From NCBI GenBank assembly GCA_032718475.1, contig JAUCBJ010007173.1:62001-126000 (forward strand): a DNA stretch of 64,000 nt, given 5' to 3'. A model generated the notes under the pieces. It was not told the origin of the DNA. It made no database searches and was given only the letters and a program-made list of their open reading frames with translations. The translations under genes and the position numbers were made by a program. The DNA is from Nemertoderma westbladi. Its lineage: Eukaryota; Xenacoelomorpha; Nemertodermatida; Nemertodermatidae. Below are positions 10,789 through 19,830 of this stretch, one piece after another. The number at the start of each line of letters is the position of its first letter. Position 1 is the stretch's first letter.

Positions 10789-11661
10789 TCACCGCTCCTC
10801 TGGCATCATCCGCTTTCTGTTTCCGGACCTTCGCTGCCACTTCCTTGCTGATCCCGGTCTCGCTCCCCACTTCAGCGAGTTCGCTAGTTCTGCTCCGTAT
10901 TCTTCCCTAAACTTCCCCCAATCCATCGGTTTGTGGCATACGAGCCCCAATAATTGGCCCATCGCCACCGCCCCGCATTGGCCTGTGTTCTCGACCACCC
11001 CCAATCCATCCGGTGCCGTCATAGCCATAAAGACTTTCTGCATATCCAGGAGGTTGGTGGCGTCCGGACCGATGATCCTCTCCGCGTCCTCGCGAATCGC
11101 CGATCCCACTTTCGTCGTCGACTTCTCTCTTACTAAGACTTGTACCGCTTTCGGCAATCGGTCTAATTTCGGCCCGTCCTTCTTCCCATACGTCCCTAGG
11201 TCGAATAAGAAGATGTCCCCATTTGGCGCTGCCAAATGCAAGAGTATGGTCCTGGCCGACCCTGCCGTTCCTCGTCTCGAACCCGCTTCGTCTTCCACGG
11301 TTCCCTCGTCATCTAGGATCATATATCCTCCTCTGTTGACGGATTCTATGAATCTTTTCCAGTCCTTCCTCGGCGATTCCCTCGGATACTTCGGAATCCC
11401 GAACTTCGCCTCGTCTCCTTTCACCACGTAGTGGAAGTGTTGGAAGATCGCGTTGTCCAGCGACGGCGTCCCGTAGGTCCCGACCAACCGCTGTTCGTGC
11501 GCCTCCCGGAAGTGATCCTGCAGCGCTCGTGCCGCGTGACCCCTTTCCAACCTCTCGTAGTATCCTCTCGTCTTCTCCTCCGGGTGTCTTTCGGTGAAAT
11601 CCACCAATATTTCTTTTCCTCCTGACTCCGCCTTTCTCTTCCTGATCAGCTTACTCGCCAT
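10789..11661 (-). CDS. DEDD 3'-5' exonuclease-like protein carried by T1
   Basis: The ATG at 11661 gives about 290 residues. The middle resembles the RNase H-like fold of RNase D/EXD-type 3'-5' exonucleases. YMILDDEGT at about 114-121 fits the Exo I D-x-E motif. LHLAAPNGDIFLFDLG at about 142-157 fits the second and third strands. KVGSAIREDAERI at about 184-196 fits the Exo II region with its Asp, and NLLDMQ follows. A clear Exo III Y/H-x3-D motif is not seen, so activity is doubtful. The N-terminal 110 residues are unassigned and basic. It lies between the minisatellite and the 3' LTR, where BEL elements do not normally encode an exonuclease. The last 30 codons overlap a stretch that the copy at 29100 reads in a different frame. 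Confidence 0.55.
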   Translation of the reverse strand: MASKLIRKRKAESGGKEILVDFTERHPEEKTRGYYERLERGHAARALQDHFREAHEQRLVGTYGTPSLDNAIFQHFHYVVKGDEAKFGIPKYPRESPRKDWKRFIESVNRGGYMILDDEGTVEDEAGSRRGTAGSARTILLHLAAPNGDIFLFDLGTYGKKDGPKLDRLPKAVQVLVREKSTTKVGSAIREDAERIIGPDATNLLDMQKVFMAMTAPDGLGVVENTGQCGAVAMGQLLGLVCHKPMDWGKFREEYGAELANSLKWGARPGSARKWQRRSGNRKRMMPEER

Positions 11662-11670
11662 TCCGAACAC

Positions 11671-13003
11671 TTCACTCGCTCACCTGTAGGGTGGTGCCTT
11701 ACCAAGGCGCAATACAGATGAGTGAAGTATTTAAGATGTTTCGTACAGTTCGACAATGGCCTACTTTCTACTTAATTGCGCCTTTTAGTCTAAATTTAAC
11801 CTAATTAATTTCGGAGCTAGTAAATCAGCCTAATTTACAATTTCCGTCCGTTACTTTTATTATGTTCTAGAACGACTTTCCTTGTGTTACCACTATTTTT
11901 CGATTTTAGCCCTATTCTATTTATTTATTTATTTTGCTTTGATTCTACTGTCCTACTACTTACTACTGCCTATGGATTTATTCTATTCTCTCTCTGATCC
12001 ATATTCTGGCCTACTCAGTGGGCCTATGCAGTACAGCAGTATGCGTCGTGTGGCCACACGATTTATCCAGCTGCACTCATATGCCCCCCTCTCGCTACTA
12101 ACTCTACTTACTGCTAACTAATATCTATATCCTATTTACCCCTTTTACCTCTTACTCTCTCTCTCTAACTAATGGTACTACGTACCCTCTAACTCTAACT
12201 CTAACTAGGTACTACGTACCTACTAACTCTCTAACTATCGGTACTACGTACCCTCTAACTCTAACTCTAACTAGGTACTACGTACCTACTAACTCTCTAA
12301 CTATCGGTACTACGTACCCTCTAACTCTAACTCTAACTAGGTACTACGTACCTACTAACTCTCTAACTATCGGTACTACGTACCCTCTAACTCTAACTCT
12401 AACTAGGTACCACGTACCTACTAACTCTCTAACTATCGGTACTACGTACCCTCTAACTCTAACTCTAACTAGGTACTACGTACCTACTAACTCTAACTCT
12501 AACTAGGTACTACGTACCTACTAACTCTCTAACTACCGGTACTACGTACCCTCTAACTCTAACTAACTATTGGTACTACGTACCCTCTAACTCTAACTAT
12601 CGGTACTACGTACCCTCTAACTCTAACTCTAACTAGGTACTACGTACCTACTAGCTCTCTAACTATCGGTACTACGTACCCTCTAACTCTAACTAACTAT
12701 TGGTACTACGTACCTACTAACTCTCTAACTCTAGGTACTACGTACCTTCCAACTCTAACTTTAGGCACTACGTACCTACTAACTAACTAACTAACTCTAA
12801 CTAACTAACTCTAGGTACTACGTACCTACTAACTAACTAACTAACTCTTATTTTTTATTTTATTTTATTTTTATTTGTGTGGGAAGGGCGTCTCGCCCTC
12901 AATCCCACCCCCCTCAGTCCAAAACTTGGACGACTAAACTCCACTCTAGCTCCAATTTAAGGTGCCCCTTCTAGAAGACAGGTAACACCTCTGCCCGCAC
13001 CTT
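11671..13003 (-). other. T1 spacer between protease and exonuclease-like ORFs
   Basis: This is the place where pol would be expected. It contains AT-rich sequence (11700-12150), the 66-bp minisatellite, and an A/T run (12845-12875). There is no reverse transcriptase or integrase motif in any frame. Confidence 0.7.
12170..12850. repeat. 66-bp minisatellite inside T1
   Basis: The higher-order unit of about 66 bp is built from a GGTACTACGTACC inverted repeat (GGTAC, TAC loop, GTACC) alternating with runs of CTAACT. It decays to shorter units after about 12480. Each unit can fold into small hairpins. Confidence 0.9.
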
Positions 13004-16000
13004 TTACGGATCTAACTCTTCCATCCCAGTCCAACCTGTTGGACAACTCAGCGACCCAAGGGGTGATTCCTCCAGCAGGCAACTCTCCCACTGCCCCCCT
13101 ATAGGTTCTCTAATTCTTCGCTCCGCTCTCCTTATCAATTCGATAGGTGGTCTTTTCTCCTGTTTTTGGAAATGCTGTCTCCTATTTATGTTTCTGATCT
13201 CGTGGTCGTCCCTTGGCGGCAAAGTGCCACCCTTCAACGTGTCACCCGGCGGTATAATGCCGCCCCTGTTCTTCTCCTTAATCTTAGATGCCACCTCTGC
13301 TGGCCTCCCCCTTAATATGTGTGCTGGCATTAAAGGCTTCAACGACCCCCGTTCGTCCTTCGGTATACACGATGCCTGCCCATGTAATGCCCCCTCGCAC
13401 TCTGTCAGTTCCGCGTGCGTACGCAGCACGCCTCCTACTCTCCCGCCTCCTTTGTCCACCATATGTTTATTCATGGGCTTCTCTGCCCCTGGTCTGATCG
13501 TCTCACATCTTCTCCCTTTCCATCTTGTATTCTTACTCGGCTTCCCCCTTGTCGGTATGCCTCTCAACCGGACCGGCGTCTCTTCTGGGCGCTCCTCTGG
13601 ACACTCCACCGGGCACTTCTCCGGTTTGTCCTCCCGACACTCCACCGTCCGCTCCTCCCCATCTCCATACCGATACTTGCTGGGACCCTTATTCCAACCC
13701 ATCGTCTCTAGATCTTCTGCATCCATACCATTCTCCTCCGCCCACTCTCTTGGTGTTGCTTCTACTTTTAGCTGTCTACCACTATTGCCCATCTCTGGCC
13801 TCTCCTCTATCTCGTCAGTTCCTGGCACCATGCATCCTGAACTCTCGGACACATGGAATGGTATATTACTCTTAATTGGGCCTGTCAGTGTCCACCCGAA
13901 TGGTGTTAATATGGCCACCGGGTCACTCTGCTTGTCTTCGCCGAAGACCGTTTGCATTCTTTCGTGGGCCGTCGGGCAGTCCATTCCTACTATGATGGAT
14001 ACCTTCCTAACGTCCACGTCTGGGATCGAGAAGTCAATGTCGTCCAGGAATTTGTATTGCTCGACCTCGATGTTGGTTGGCCGCCTGGCATTGATGTTAA
14101 TTGACTCTATTACTTGGATGGGATCGATGGTTGCCCCATAATCGCATCCTGGTGCTACTGCTGCAATTGCGCACCGTCCTGTCCTCATCTCTAGGATCTC
14201 ATCTTTGCTAGAGATGGTTGTTACCGCCATCCTGCTTGGCCTTGTTCTCAATCCTATTTCTTCGGCTACCCATTCCTCTACTAATGTGAAGGCAGCTCCG
14301 CTATCAACCAGCATCAGTGTTGTTACTGATCGATTGCCTTCCCCGATCACTCGCACCGGTACTACTCCAAGTAACACCGTGCCTCTCTTCTTCGCCCCTA
14401 CCGTGCTCGTTGCCATCATTTGGCCTGTCCTTTGGCCAAACTTGATCGGCTTCTCTTGGCATTCCCTGGCCTTGTGTCCACTCTTTACACATCGCGAGCA
14501 GATTTTATTGCTCGACGCGTAATCTATCTGGTCTTGCCTCGGTAGCGCCTGCCAGTACCTGCAGTTCATGGTTTTATGAAGCGCATTTGCGTGTAACTGG
14601 CATTTGCTCTTTGGGTCGTAGCCCTCTTTATACAATGCATTGCGTATCGCAGTTATGTTTGTACCAAAGTCCCTACTGTTCTTATTGACTGGATTTGGCC
14701 TACTGGAAGTACTGGGGTTATGTTTATTCATGTTGTTATTGTTCCCCTGTCCGTTCCATGATGTTGTCTTATCTTCGTTTGCCTGTGGACTTGCAGTCCC
14801 CTGCGTCGCTGCGTATGGCAATGATTGTCTGAGCCTCGGCAATGCGTTTGATGTATTGTGCTCTGGTTTGGGCCTGTAGTGATCTGTCTTTGGTCCCTTT
14901 CCCAGGCTATCTTCACTATAGACTGGGTCCGTTATTAGTTCAGCCTCGTAATTTAAGAAGTTTGACATTTCTTCTAAACCTGGTTCCGCACCCTTCTTAT
15001 CTCGAGTGGAAAAAGCGATCTTCCTCCACTTGTTGCGCAGCCAGTTCGGTAGTGCCTGCGCTATCGTGGTGATATTGTTGGACGCATTCAGCTCGTACGG
15101 CGCGTCTAGCGTCTTCAGCACGATTAGCGCCTTTTCGACTTTGTTAGCAAACGTCTTAATGCTAACGGGGTTGTCCTGTAGGCCACCCGATGTTATGCCT
15201 CTCAGCGTCTGTCTGATGATCTTGGCCGGGTGCCCGTATTCCCTATCCAGTGCCCGCCATGCTGTCGTGAAGCCGCCCTCTATTCCTTGGTATTGCCTCA
15301 CGATATCGTATGCTGGGCCTCCCGTGTACACTTGTAGATATTTTAGGCACTCCGCCTGCGTCAAGTTTTTTGTTAGTATTTCGTTACTATACATTCGCCG
15401 AAATTGTAAATATTCTTCCGGCCTGCTCCCATCGAATTTGAACGGTTCCACGGGTGGTAACTCGATCCTCGTTTTCAAAGCATCGATCAACGTGGCCATC
15501 CCCATTGCCTGCGCTTCCAATGGATTCGACGGGCGCTGCATAGTTTCCCCTGTCTGGTGCGGTTCGTCCGTCCTATTTCTTGATCTTCTCTGACTCGGAT
15601 ATGTCATCGGGGGTAGCGGCCCCCTCCATATGTCTGTATCACACGACCTGTTTTCATCCAGGGGTCTCGTTGTTCTTGTTCCTATCGGGGTATATTGTTG
15701 ATATTGTGATGGGGGAATGTCACCCTGTCCCCCCCCCACCGGTATGTTTGGGAATGGGGTTGATGTTAATACGTTGGGGCCCATGCACCTATCCGCAACA
15801 ACTCCCCCCTCCCCTGGGTACACGCCACACCCCCGCATGCCGCAGCCACACTGCTGTGCTGGTACCGGTATAGGCCTATCAGCTTCTGGCCTACCCGCCG
15901 GTATGTATTCCGCGACTTCCGGGTTTAATCCCGTTGTCCACGCTATCCTATCGCCTACATTGCCTCTCTCAGTATGGCCTACGGTATGTGCAGTAAGACC

Positions 16001-16147
16001 TACAGTATGCCCTACAGTCTGCATGTGTTGCTCGGGATCGAAGTTTATTCTTCTCGAATAATCCTCCCCGCGGCTACCGTATTCTCGATCGATAGGCGTA
16101 ATCCGTCGGAAAGTCTCTCTTCGACCCCCCCCCTCTATTGTCCTCAT
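13004..16147 (-). CDS. T1 gag-protease polyprotein segment (BEL/Pao-like)
   Basis: These 1047 codons encode particle and protease functions. Residues about 230-420 match the DUF1759 gag domain of BEL/Pao elements (PFKFDGSRPEEYLQFRRMY, then LTQAECLKYL). Cys/His knuckles follow at about 515-562 (CQLHANALHKTMNC and CSRCVKSGHKAREC). Residues about 605-780 fit the DUF1758 retropepsin-like protease, with the active-site triad in LMLVDSGAAFTLVEEW. The tail (about 790-1047) is charged, repetitive (VEC-x4-PE units) and unassigned. An ATG exists at 16147, but homologous-looking reading continues upstream through the G tract at 16125-16133, so this is probably part of a longer product. No pol follows the stop. 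Confidence 0.8.
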   Translation of the reverse strand: MRTIEGGGRRETFRRITPIDREYGSRGEDYSRRINFDPEQHMQTVGHTVGLTAHTVGHTERGNVGDRIAWTTGLNPEVAEYIPAGRPEADRPIPVPAQQCGCGMRGCGVYPGEGGVVADRCMGPNVLTSTPFPNIPVGGGQGDIPPSQYQQYTPIGTRTTRPLDENRSCDTDIWRGPLPPMTYPSQRRSRNRTDEPHQTGETMQRPSNPLEAQAMGMATLIDALKTRIELPPVEPFKFDGSRPEEYLQFRRMYSNEILTKNLTQAECLKYLQVYTGGPAYDIVRQYQGIEGGFTTAWRALDREYGHPAKIIRQTLRGITSGGLQDNPVSIKTFANKVEKALIVLKTLDAPYELNASNNITTIAQALPNWLRNKWRKIAFSTRDKKGAEPGLEEMSNFLNYEAELITDPVYSEDSLGKGPKTDHYRPKPEHNTSNALPRLRQSLPYAATQGTASPQANEDKTTSWNGQGNNNNMNKHNPSTSSRPNPVNKNSRDFGTNITAIRNALYKEGYDPKSKCQLHANALHKTMNCRYWQALPRQDQIDYASSNKICSRCVKSGHKARECQEKPIKFGQRTGQMMATSTVGAKKRGTVLLGVVPVRVIGEGNRSVTTLMLVDSGAAFTLVEEWVAEEIGLRTRPSRMAVTTISSKDEILEMRTGRCAIAAVAPGCDYGATIDPIQVIESININARRPTNIEVEQYKFLDDIDFSIPDVDVRKVSIIVGMDCPTAHERMQTVFGEDKQSDPVAILTPFGWTLTGPIKSNIPFHVSESSGCMVPGTDEIEERPEMGNSGRQLKVEATPREWAEENGMDAEDLETMGWNKGPSKYRYGDGEERTVECREDKPEKCPVECPEERPEETPVRLRGIPTRGKPSKNTRWKGRRCETIRPGAEKPMNKHMVDKGGGRVGGVLRTHAELTECEGALHGQASCIPKDERGSLKPLMPAHILRGRPAEVASKIKEKNRGGIIPPGDTLKGGTLPPRDDHEIRNINRRQHFQKQEKRPPIELIRRAERRIREPIGGQWESCLLEESPLGSLSCPTGWTGMEELDP

Positions 16148-16655
16148 CTTCGTACCGGTACATCATGTACCCCTCTCTCGGCGCGTAATGCATCTCACCG
16201 GGTCGCATCTCTCCGGGGCGACGGCAATCTCCCGGAGTCCGACCCCACTGACTCTCCGTTCCCATCTCGACTACCGACGGCTCGCTGTCCGTCCTCGCTC
16301 TTCTATCGTTTGCGGCGATACTTCTACTACTGTCTTCCCTTCTTCTCCTATCAGTGGGATATTCCCGCTCGCGAGATCTCTCGTCGACCTCCCGGTTAAA
16401 CCCCACTGTTCTTCTTCCCTCCTCTGATTGGGCTCGACGCTCCGTCTGCCCTCTCGCGACGTCAACCTGTCTCTCTCTGCTCGGTCGCACGCCGCTGGGG
16501 ATACTCGCAATCCCCCTATTACTTTCCGTCGCCGGTTGTTGCGGTTTACCTTGTTCGGCCCTCGCATTATCCGCTGACGGCTGTGGGACACTCTCTGCCC
16601 CCCCCCTCTCGCCGCTAACTCTCTGTTGTGGGGCCCTTGTAGCCCCCCCCCCCAC
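16074..16655 (-). CDS. T1 polyprotein segment C2, Arg-rich
   Basis: This is an open frame of about 190 codons, rich in Arg, Glu and Ser (for example SREREYPTDRRRREDSS), with no known domain. Its left edge is the G11 tract at 16643-16653 and its right edge lies at the G9 tract 16125-16133. In both tracts the neighbouring open frame continues in another phase. It reads naturally as the link between segment C and the gag-protease segment. It could be a nucleic-acid-binding linker; nothing more specific can be supported. Confidence 0.5.
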   Translation of the reverse strand: MGGGATRAPQQRVSGERGGAESVPQPSADNARAEQGKPQQPATESNRGIASIPSGVRPSRERQVDVARGQTERRAQSEEGRRTVGFNREVDERSREREYPTDRRRREDSSRSIAANDRRARTDSEPSVVEMGTESQWGRTPGDCRRPGEMRPGEMHYAPREGYMMYRYEDEDNRGGGSKRDFPTDYAYRSRIR

Positions 16656-17323
16656 CCGCTACATTCTACTTCGCTACCTCTTTCCCCGCTATCACATACC
16701 TCTCTAGTCGACACATCAACCCTACCACAGTCGGGTCTGTTCACCCCCGCCTCTCCCTCTGCTATTGCGTGGCCTACCAGGCCCTCTACTCCCTCCCTAC
16801 CAACTACGTGGCCTACCAGGCCTTCTGCTTCCTGTCTACTAACTACGTGGCCTACCAGGCCCTCTGCTCCCTGTCTACTAACTACGTGGCCTACCAGGCC
16901 CTCTTCCGCCTGGCTATGTAGGCCCGACGTGTTTACATTAATAGCACCCATATTAGACACGGAATTAATTTGCTCGTTTGAAACAAAACCATTTGCATTA
17001 CTCTGCGCGATCACGTTAACTGAATTATTTTGTAAATTCGGGCTAGAATCATTATTTAAATTATTCGAATTATTCTGTGCAATTGCGTTATTTACGTTAT
17101 TTTGTAGGTCCAAATTCGGGTTATTATTTTGATTATTTGAATTATTTTGCGCAACTACATCAATATTAGAATTATTTTCTACATTAATACTAGGGGCGTT
17201 CTGATTTAAATTTAAATTATTACCACTATGTAAAGCATTACCTGTAATAAAGGTTTGATTAGTGTTGTCCCATACGGTACTATCAATATTAACAATGTCT
17301 ACTGTACCATTATTATTATTACC
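16271..17323 (-). CDS. T1 polyprotein segment C, Asn-rich plus 13-residue repeats
   Basis: The frame is open from the G9 tract (17322-17330) without an ATG of its own. The first 110 residues are Asn-rich low complexity (NNxNNN with NLQNN units). Next come four repeats of about 13 residues (EGLVGHVVSRQGA type) encoded at 16740-16920. Past the G11 tract (16643-16653) the frame runs as an Arg-rich sequence in parallel with segment C2. Only one of the two can be the true continuation, and C2 leads on to gag. The function is unknown; the position is N-terminal to the gag core. Confidence 0.5.
   Translation of the reverse strand, partial: GNNNNGTVDIVNIDSTVWDNTNQTFITGNALHSGNNLNLNQNAPSINVENNSNIDVVAQNNSNNQNNNPNLDLQNNVNNAIAQNNSNNLNNDSSPNLQNNSVNVIAQSNANGFVSNEQINSVSNMGAINVNTSGLHSQAEEGLVGHVVSRQGAEGLVGHVVSRQEAEGLVGHVVGREGVEGLVGHAIAEGEAGVNRPDCGRVDVSTREVCDSGERGSEVECSGWGGGLQGPHNRELAARGGGQRVSHSRQRIMRGPNKVNRNNRRRKVIGGLRVSPAACDRAERDRLTSREGRRSVEPNQRREEEQWGLTGRSTRDLASGNIPLIGEEGKTVVEVSPQTIEERGRTASRR
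16740..16920 (-). repeat. 39-bp in-frame repeats, 4 copies
   Basis: The unit is marked by GTGGCCTACCAGGCC on the plus strand and repeats at about 39-42 bp. It encodes EGLVGHVV-type units in T1 segment C. Confidence 0.85.
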
Positions 17324-18371
17324 CCCCCCCGCTCGTACGGTCGCACCAGTCTTGAGTCTGTCGTGCGGTCCCTGTCAGTGGGGTATTAATAAATGTATCT
17401 ACGGCCCCCGGCTCCCTAAAAATACTCGAGCCGGCCCTGCTCTCAGACGGCGCTTTTCGCATGAGTTGCAACTCGTGCGCCCGTTTGATCTCGTCTCCCG
17501 CAGACTCACTCTGTAGTCTCTCTATTTTCTTGTTTTCTCCCTCAGTCTCTGCCACTCTCCTCTTACGCTCCTGGATGTCCCTAATGGCCGACTCTGCAAC
17601 ACTCTTAATACTCTCCCTTCGTCTCACTTCGCGCTCCTTGCGTTCCTTTTCCTCTCTTGCCTCACGCTCCTTGCGTTCCGCCTCACGCTCCTTGCGTTCC
17701 CTTTCCTCTCTCGCCTCACGCTCCTTGCGTTCCGCCTCGCGCTCCTTGCGTTCCTTTTCCTCTCTCGCCTCACGCTCCTTGCGTTCCTTTTCCCCTCTCG
17801 CCTCACGCTCCCTACACTCCCTTTCCTCTATCTCATCATACTCCCTTAGGCTTTTCAAAGCCCTTTCGGCCCTCTCTCCTGTTTCTTTAAGCAATGCCGT
17901 TTCCCTCTCTAACCGCACTCTCCCTTCCTCTAGCCGTTCCTTCATTTCTCTATGATCTTTCGCTGCCATGCTGAGGCGATATTCGGCACCTATCTCTCTC
18001 ACCGCTCTTCCTTTCGCGGAGGATGTAACAGACTTATCGGTTACGACGGATTTCCCCCGCCTTCCCGACCTACTGATTTTCCCCCGCTTCTCGGAGCTTT
18101 CTCCGACCGACGAGGCCGAATCCTCGGGGTTAACCTCGGATTCGCCCCCTTCGGGTTCCCTCCAGCCTACTGGTTTTACTCCCCGGGCATCGACCAAGTA
18201 TGGCCCTATGTACACTGACGCTACACTAGGTTCCATACTCCCACACTCCCATAGTTCAAACAGTTCCCCGGCAATCCCGTGTGCTCTCGTTTCGGCTAGT
18301 TCTTTTTGCCCAAAACGTATTAGGTAATTTATGTGTCTATCCGACTCACCTAGTCGCTTTCTCAGTCTCAC
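17319..18371 (-). CDS. T1 polyprotein segment B, charged coiled-coil
   Basis: These 350 codons open with GTG and have no nearby ATG. The N-terminal 75 residues (LGESDRHINYLIRFGQKELA, then GIAGELFELWE) look globular. From about residue 150 to 290 the chain is almost pure Glu/Arg/Lys with a KEREAREEKER-type repeat, predicting a long single helix or coiled coil. The end runs into the G9 tract 17322-17330 and stops at once. Removing one G would join it to segment C. It follows ORF A with only four bases between stop and start, one frame away. Long charged helices are common in gag-type proteins; the role here is inferred. Confidence 0.5.
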   Translation of the reverse strand: MRLRKRLGESDRHINYLIRFGQKELAETRAHGIAGELFELWECGSMEPSVASVYIGPYLVDARGVKPVGWREPEGGESEVNPEDSASSVGESSEKRGKISRSGRRGKSVVTDKSVTSSAKGRAVREIGAEYRLSMAAKDHREMKERLEEGRVRLERETALLKETGERAERALKSLREYDEIEERECREREARGEKERKEREAREEKERKEREAERKEREAREERERKEREAERKEREAREEKERKEREVRRRESIKSVAESAIRDIQERKRRVAETEGENKKIERLQSESAGDEIKRAHELQLMRKAPSESRAGSSIFREPGAVDTFINTPLTGTARQTQDWCDRTSGGG

Positions 18372-18375
18372 CCCT

Positions 18376-18930
18376 TCACTTCACCTCACACCCAGTCTTC
18401 GCCCCTTCCTTCTTGGCGTCCTTTATCATCCTTCGGGTCGCGTTGTAGGCCCGTCGAAGTCGCTCTGAAACCCCGACGTCCTCGTCGCCGACCTCTCCTC
18501 CGTCCCTCCGGGTTCGACGTCGTACCGGCGGCTCCACCGTCGCCGTTCCGGTGGGCCGTCCGTCGCCCTCGGCCTGTAGCTGGCCGGCGACATTGGTACC
18601 GATCTCTTCTCCGTCTCTTCGTGTCCGGCGTCGCACCGTCGGCCCCACCGTCGCCGTTTCGGTGGGCCGCTCGTCGCCCTCGGCCGGTAGCTGGCCGGCG
18701 ACATCGGCGCGCCGTTCTCCCTCTCGCGTCGACTCATCTCCCTCTCCCTCCGTCTCGCTCTCTCTCTCTCTTGGCTCGACTTCGGGTTCCAGGCCCTCCT
18801 CGTCCTGGACTTCCTGTTCGCCCATTATCGATGGCTCCGGCGTCGTGGGCCCGTATCGCTTAGTCGCGGCCTCGCGGATCGTTTGATCTTCGTCCGGGGT
18901 CCGCGTCGGTGTCTCGCCCGATTCACTCAT
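18376..18930 (-). CDS. T1 ORF A, acidic/Arg-rich N-terminal protein
   Basis: An ATG lies 79 bases inside the 5' LTR, so this is the first ORF on the T1 transcript. It has 184 residues and no recognised domain. It is highly charged and contains a tandem duplication of about 38 residues (VAGQLPAEGDERPTETATV then VAGQLQAEGDGRPTGTATV, each followed by RRRTRRDG). The C-terminal 30 residues (LRRAYNATRRMIKDAKKEG) may form a basic helix. Its stop and the next frame are separated by four bases, so one indel or a frameshift would fuse it with segment B. Confidence 0.5.
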   Translation of the reverse strand: MSESGETPTRTPDEDQTIREAATKRYGPTTPEPSIMGEQEVQDEEGLEPEVEPRERESETEGEGDESTREGERRADVAGQLPAEGDERPTETATVGPTVRRRTRRDGEEIGTNVAGQLQAEGDGRPTGTATVEPPVRRRTRRDGGEVGDEDVGVSERLRRAYNATRRMIKDAKKEGAKTGCEVK

Positions 18931-19009
18931 CTCGTTTGTGGCTGATGATTCGGCTAGCTAGGTTGTAGTTCTTAGAGTTTAACTAGGGCGGCAGCTCGGT
19001 TTTAGTTAC
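18931..19009 (-). other. T1 5' leader
   Basis: Only 79 bases separate the 5' LTR from the first ATG. The sequence right after the LTR on the minus strand starts GTAACTAAAACCGAGC. It does not begin with TGG, so a standard tRNA primer site is not evident. Confidence 0.5.
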
Positions 19010-19547
19010 TGTGACGGGATCCAGGAGGGATCCCGATTTATCCGATGTGGTATTTAGTCCACGCGTCCCCGCCGTGTATAAGAGTGAAATAAAGGTAACT
19101 GAGTTCTGAAGTTCGGTGTATAATAATAGGTTATAGGATATAGATATATTGTGAATTATACGGTAGGCGGGATACGATAACTAAAGTCCCGTGATCCCCT
19201 AACTAAACTAATTGGCTGTACCCTACGCTAGCACTGCTGCACTGAGATAACTGAATCACTGATTAATAGGTTATTGGTTATATTGCACGGTGGCCTTACT
19301 GCTACTCAATCGATGCCATTCCCCCCTCTGATTGGTTAATACCCTTGTTGGCGCCCCGTGGAGTATTCCCGTTCACTCCACCTGTTCTCTCTGGGTTAGG
19401 GGTTTGGCCCCTGACCCTCTATTGTGTGTTTCCTTCCCACTCTCATTGGGATGGCACGAGTTGGTTAATTGCCCAATCTCGTGGCTCCCAATATTGCTTA
19501 TCGGCTAATAACTTTATGGGGTGTTGGCGGGATTGAATAAGCTAACA
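19010..19547 (-). repeat. T1 5' LTR (538 bp)
   Basis: This is the upstream LTR for minus-strand transcription. It appears identical to 9508-10045, and the TSD copy CCGTT follows at 19548-19552. Confidence 0.92.
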
Positions 19548-19552
19548 CCGTT

Positions 19553-19830
19553 GGTTGCGCCCCCCATACCCGTAGGAACGCCCAGTCCCGTAGCGCCCCC
19601 CGTAGGAATGCCTAGGTTAGTTGCGCACCCCGTAGGAATGCCCAGTCCCGTAGCGGCCCCCGTATGAATGCCCAGTTCAGTAGCCCCCCCCCATAGGAGC
19701 GCCCAGTCCAGTAACACCCCCCGTAGGAATGCCCAGGTTGGTTGCGCCCCCCATAGGAACGCCCAGTTCACTAGCGCCCCCTGTAGGAACACCCAGATCC
19801 GATGCTTCACCCGTAAGAATGCCCAGGTCA
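19553..19830. repeat. 30-bp minisatellite, about 9 copies
   Basis: The unit contains CCCCCGTAGGAATGCCCAG and repeats every 30 bp. Because 30 is divisible by three, the minus strand is open through the array and encodes a decapeptide-type repeat (GIPTG units). It joins the 43-bp satellite at about 19830. Confidence 0.9.

Larger units (their letters stand above)
9508..19547 (-). mobile_element. complete T1 LTR retrotransposon (BEL/Pao-like), 10,040 bp
   Basis: Two 538-bp LTRs (9508-10045 and 19010-19547) begin TGTGACGGGATCC and end GCTAACA on the plus strand. They are flanked by the 5-bp duplication CCGTT (9503-9507 and 19548-19552). I saw no difference between the LTRs by eye, so the insertion is recent. 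All genes lie on the minus strand. The order is leader, ORF A, ORF B, ORF C, gag-protease, minisatellite, exonuclease-like ORF, polypurine tract. DUF1759 and DUF1758-type modules place it with BEL/Pao, but no reverse transcriptase, RNase H or integrase is visible. It is therefore probably non-autonomous. Confidence 0.9.

Noticed and set aside
12170-12850. Telomere-like CTAACT repeats as an interstitial telomere
   Set aside because: The CTAACT runs are short and alternate regularly with GGTACTACGTACC inside a transposon, so they are part of a minisatellite.
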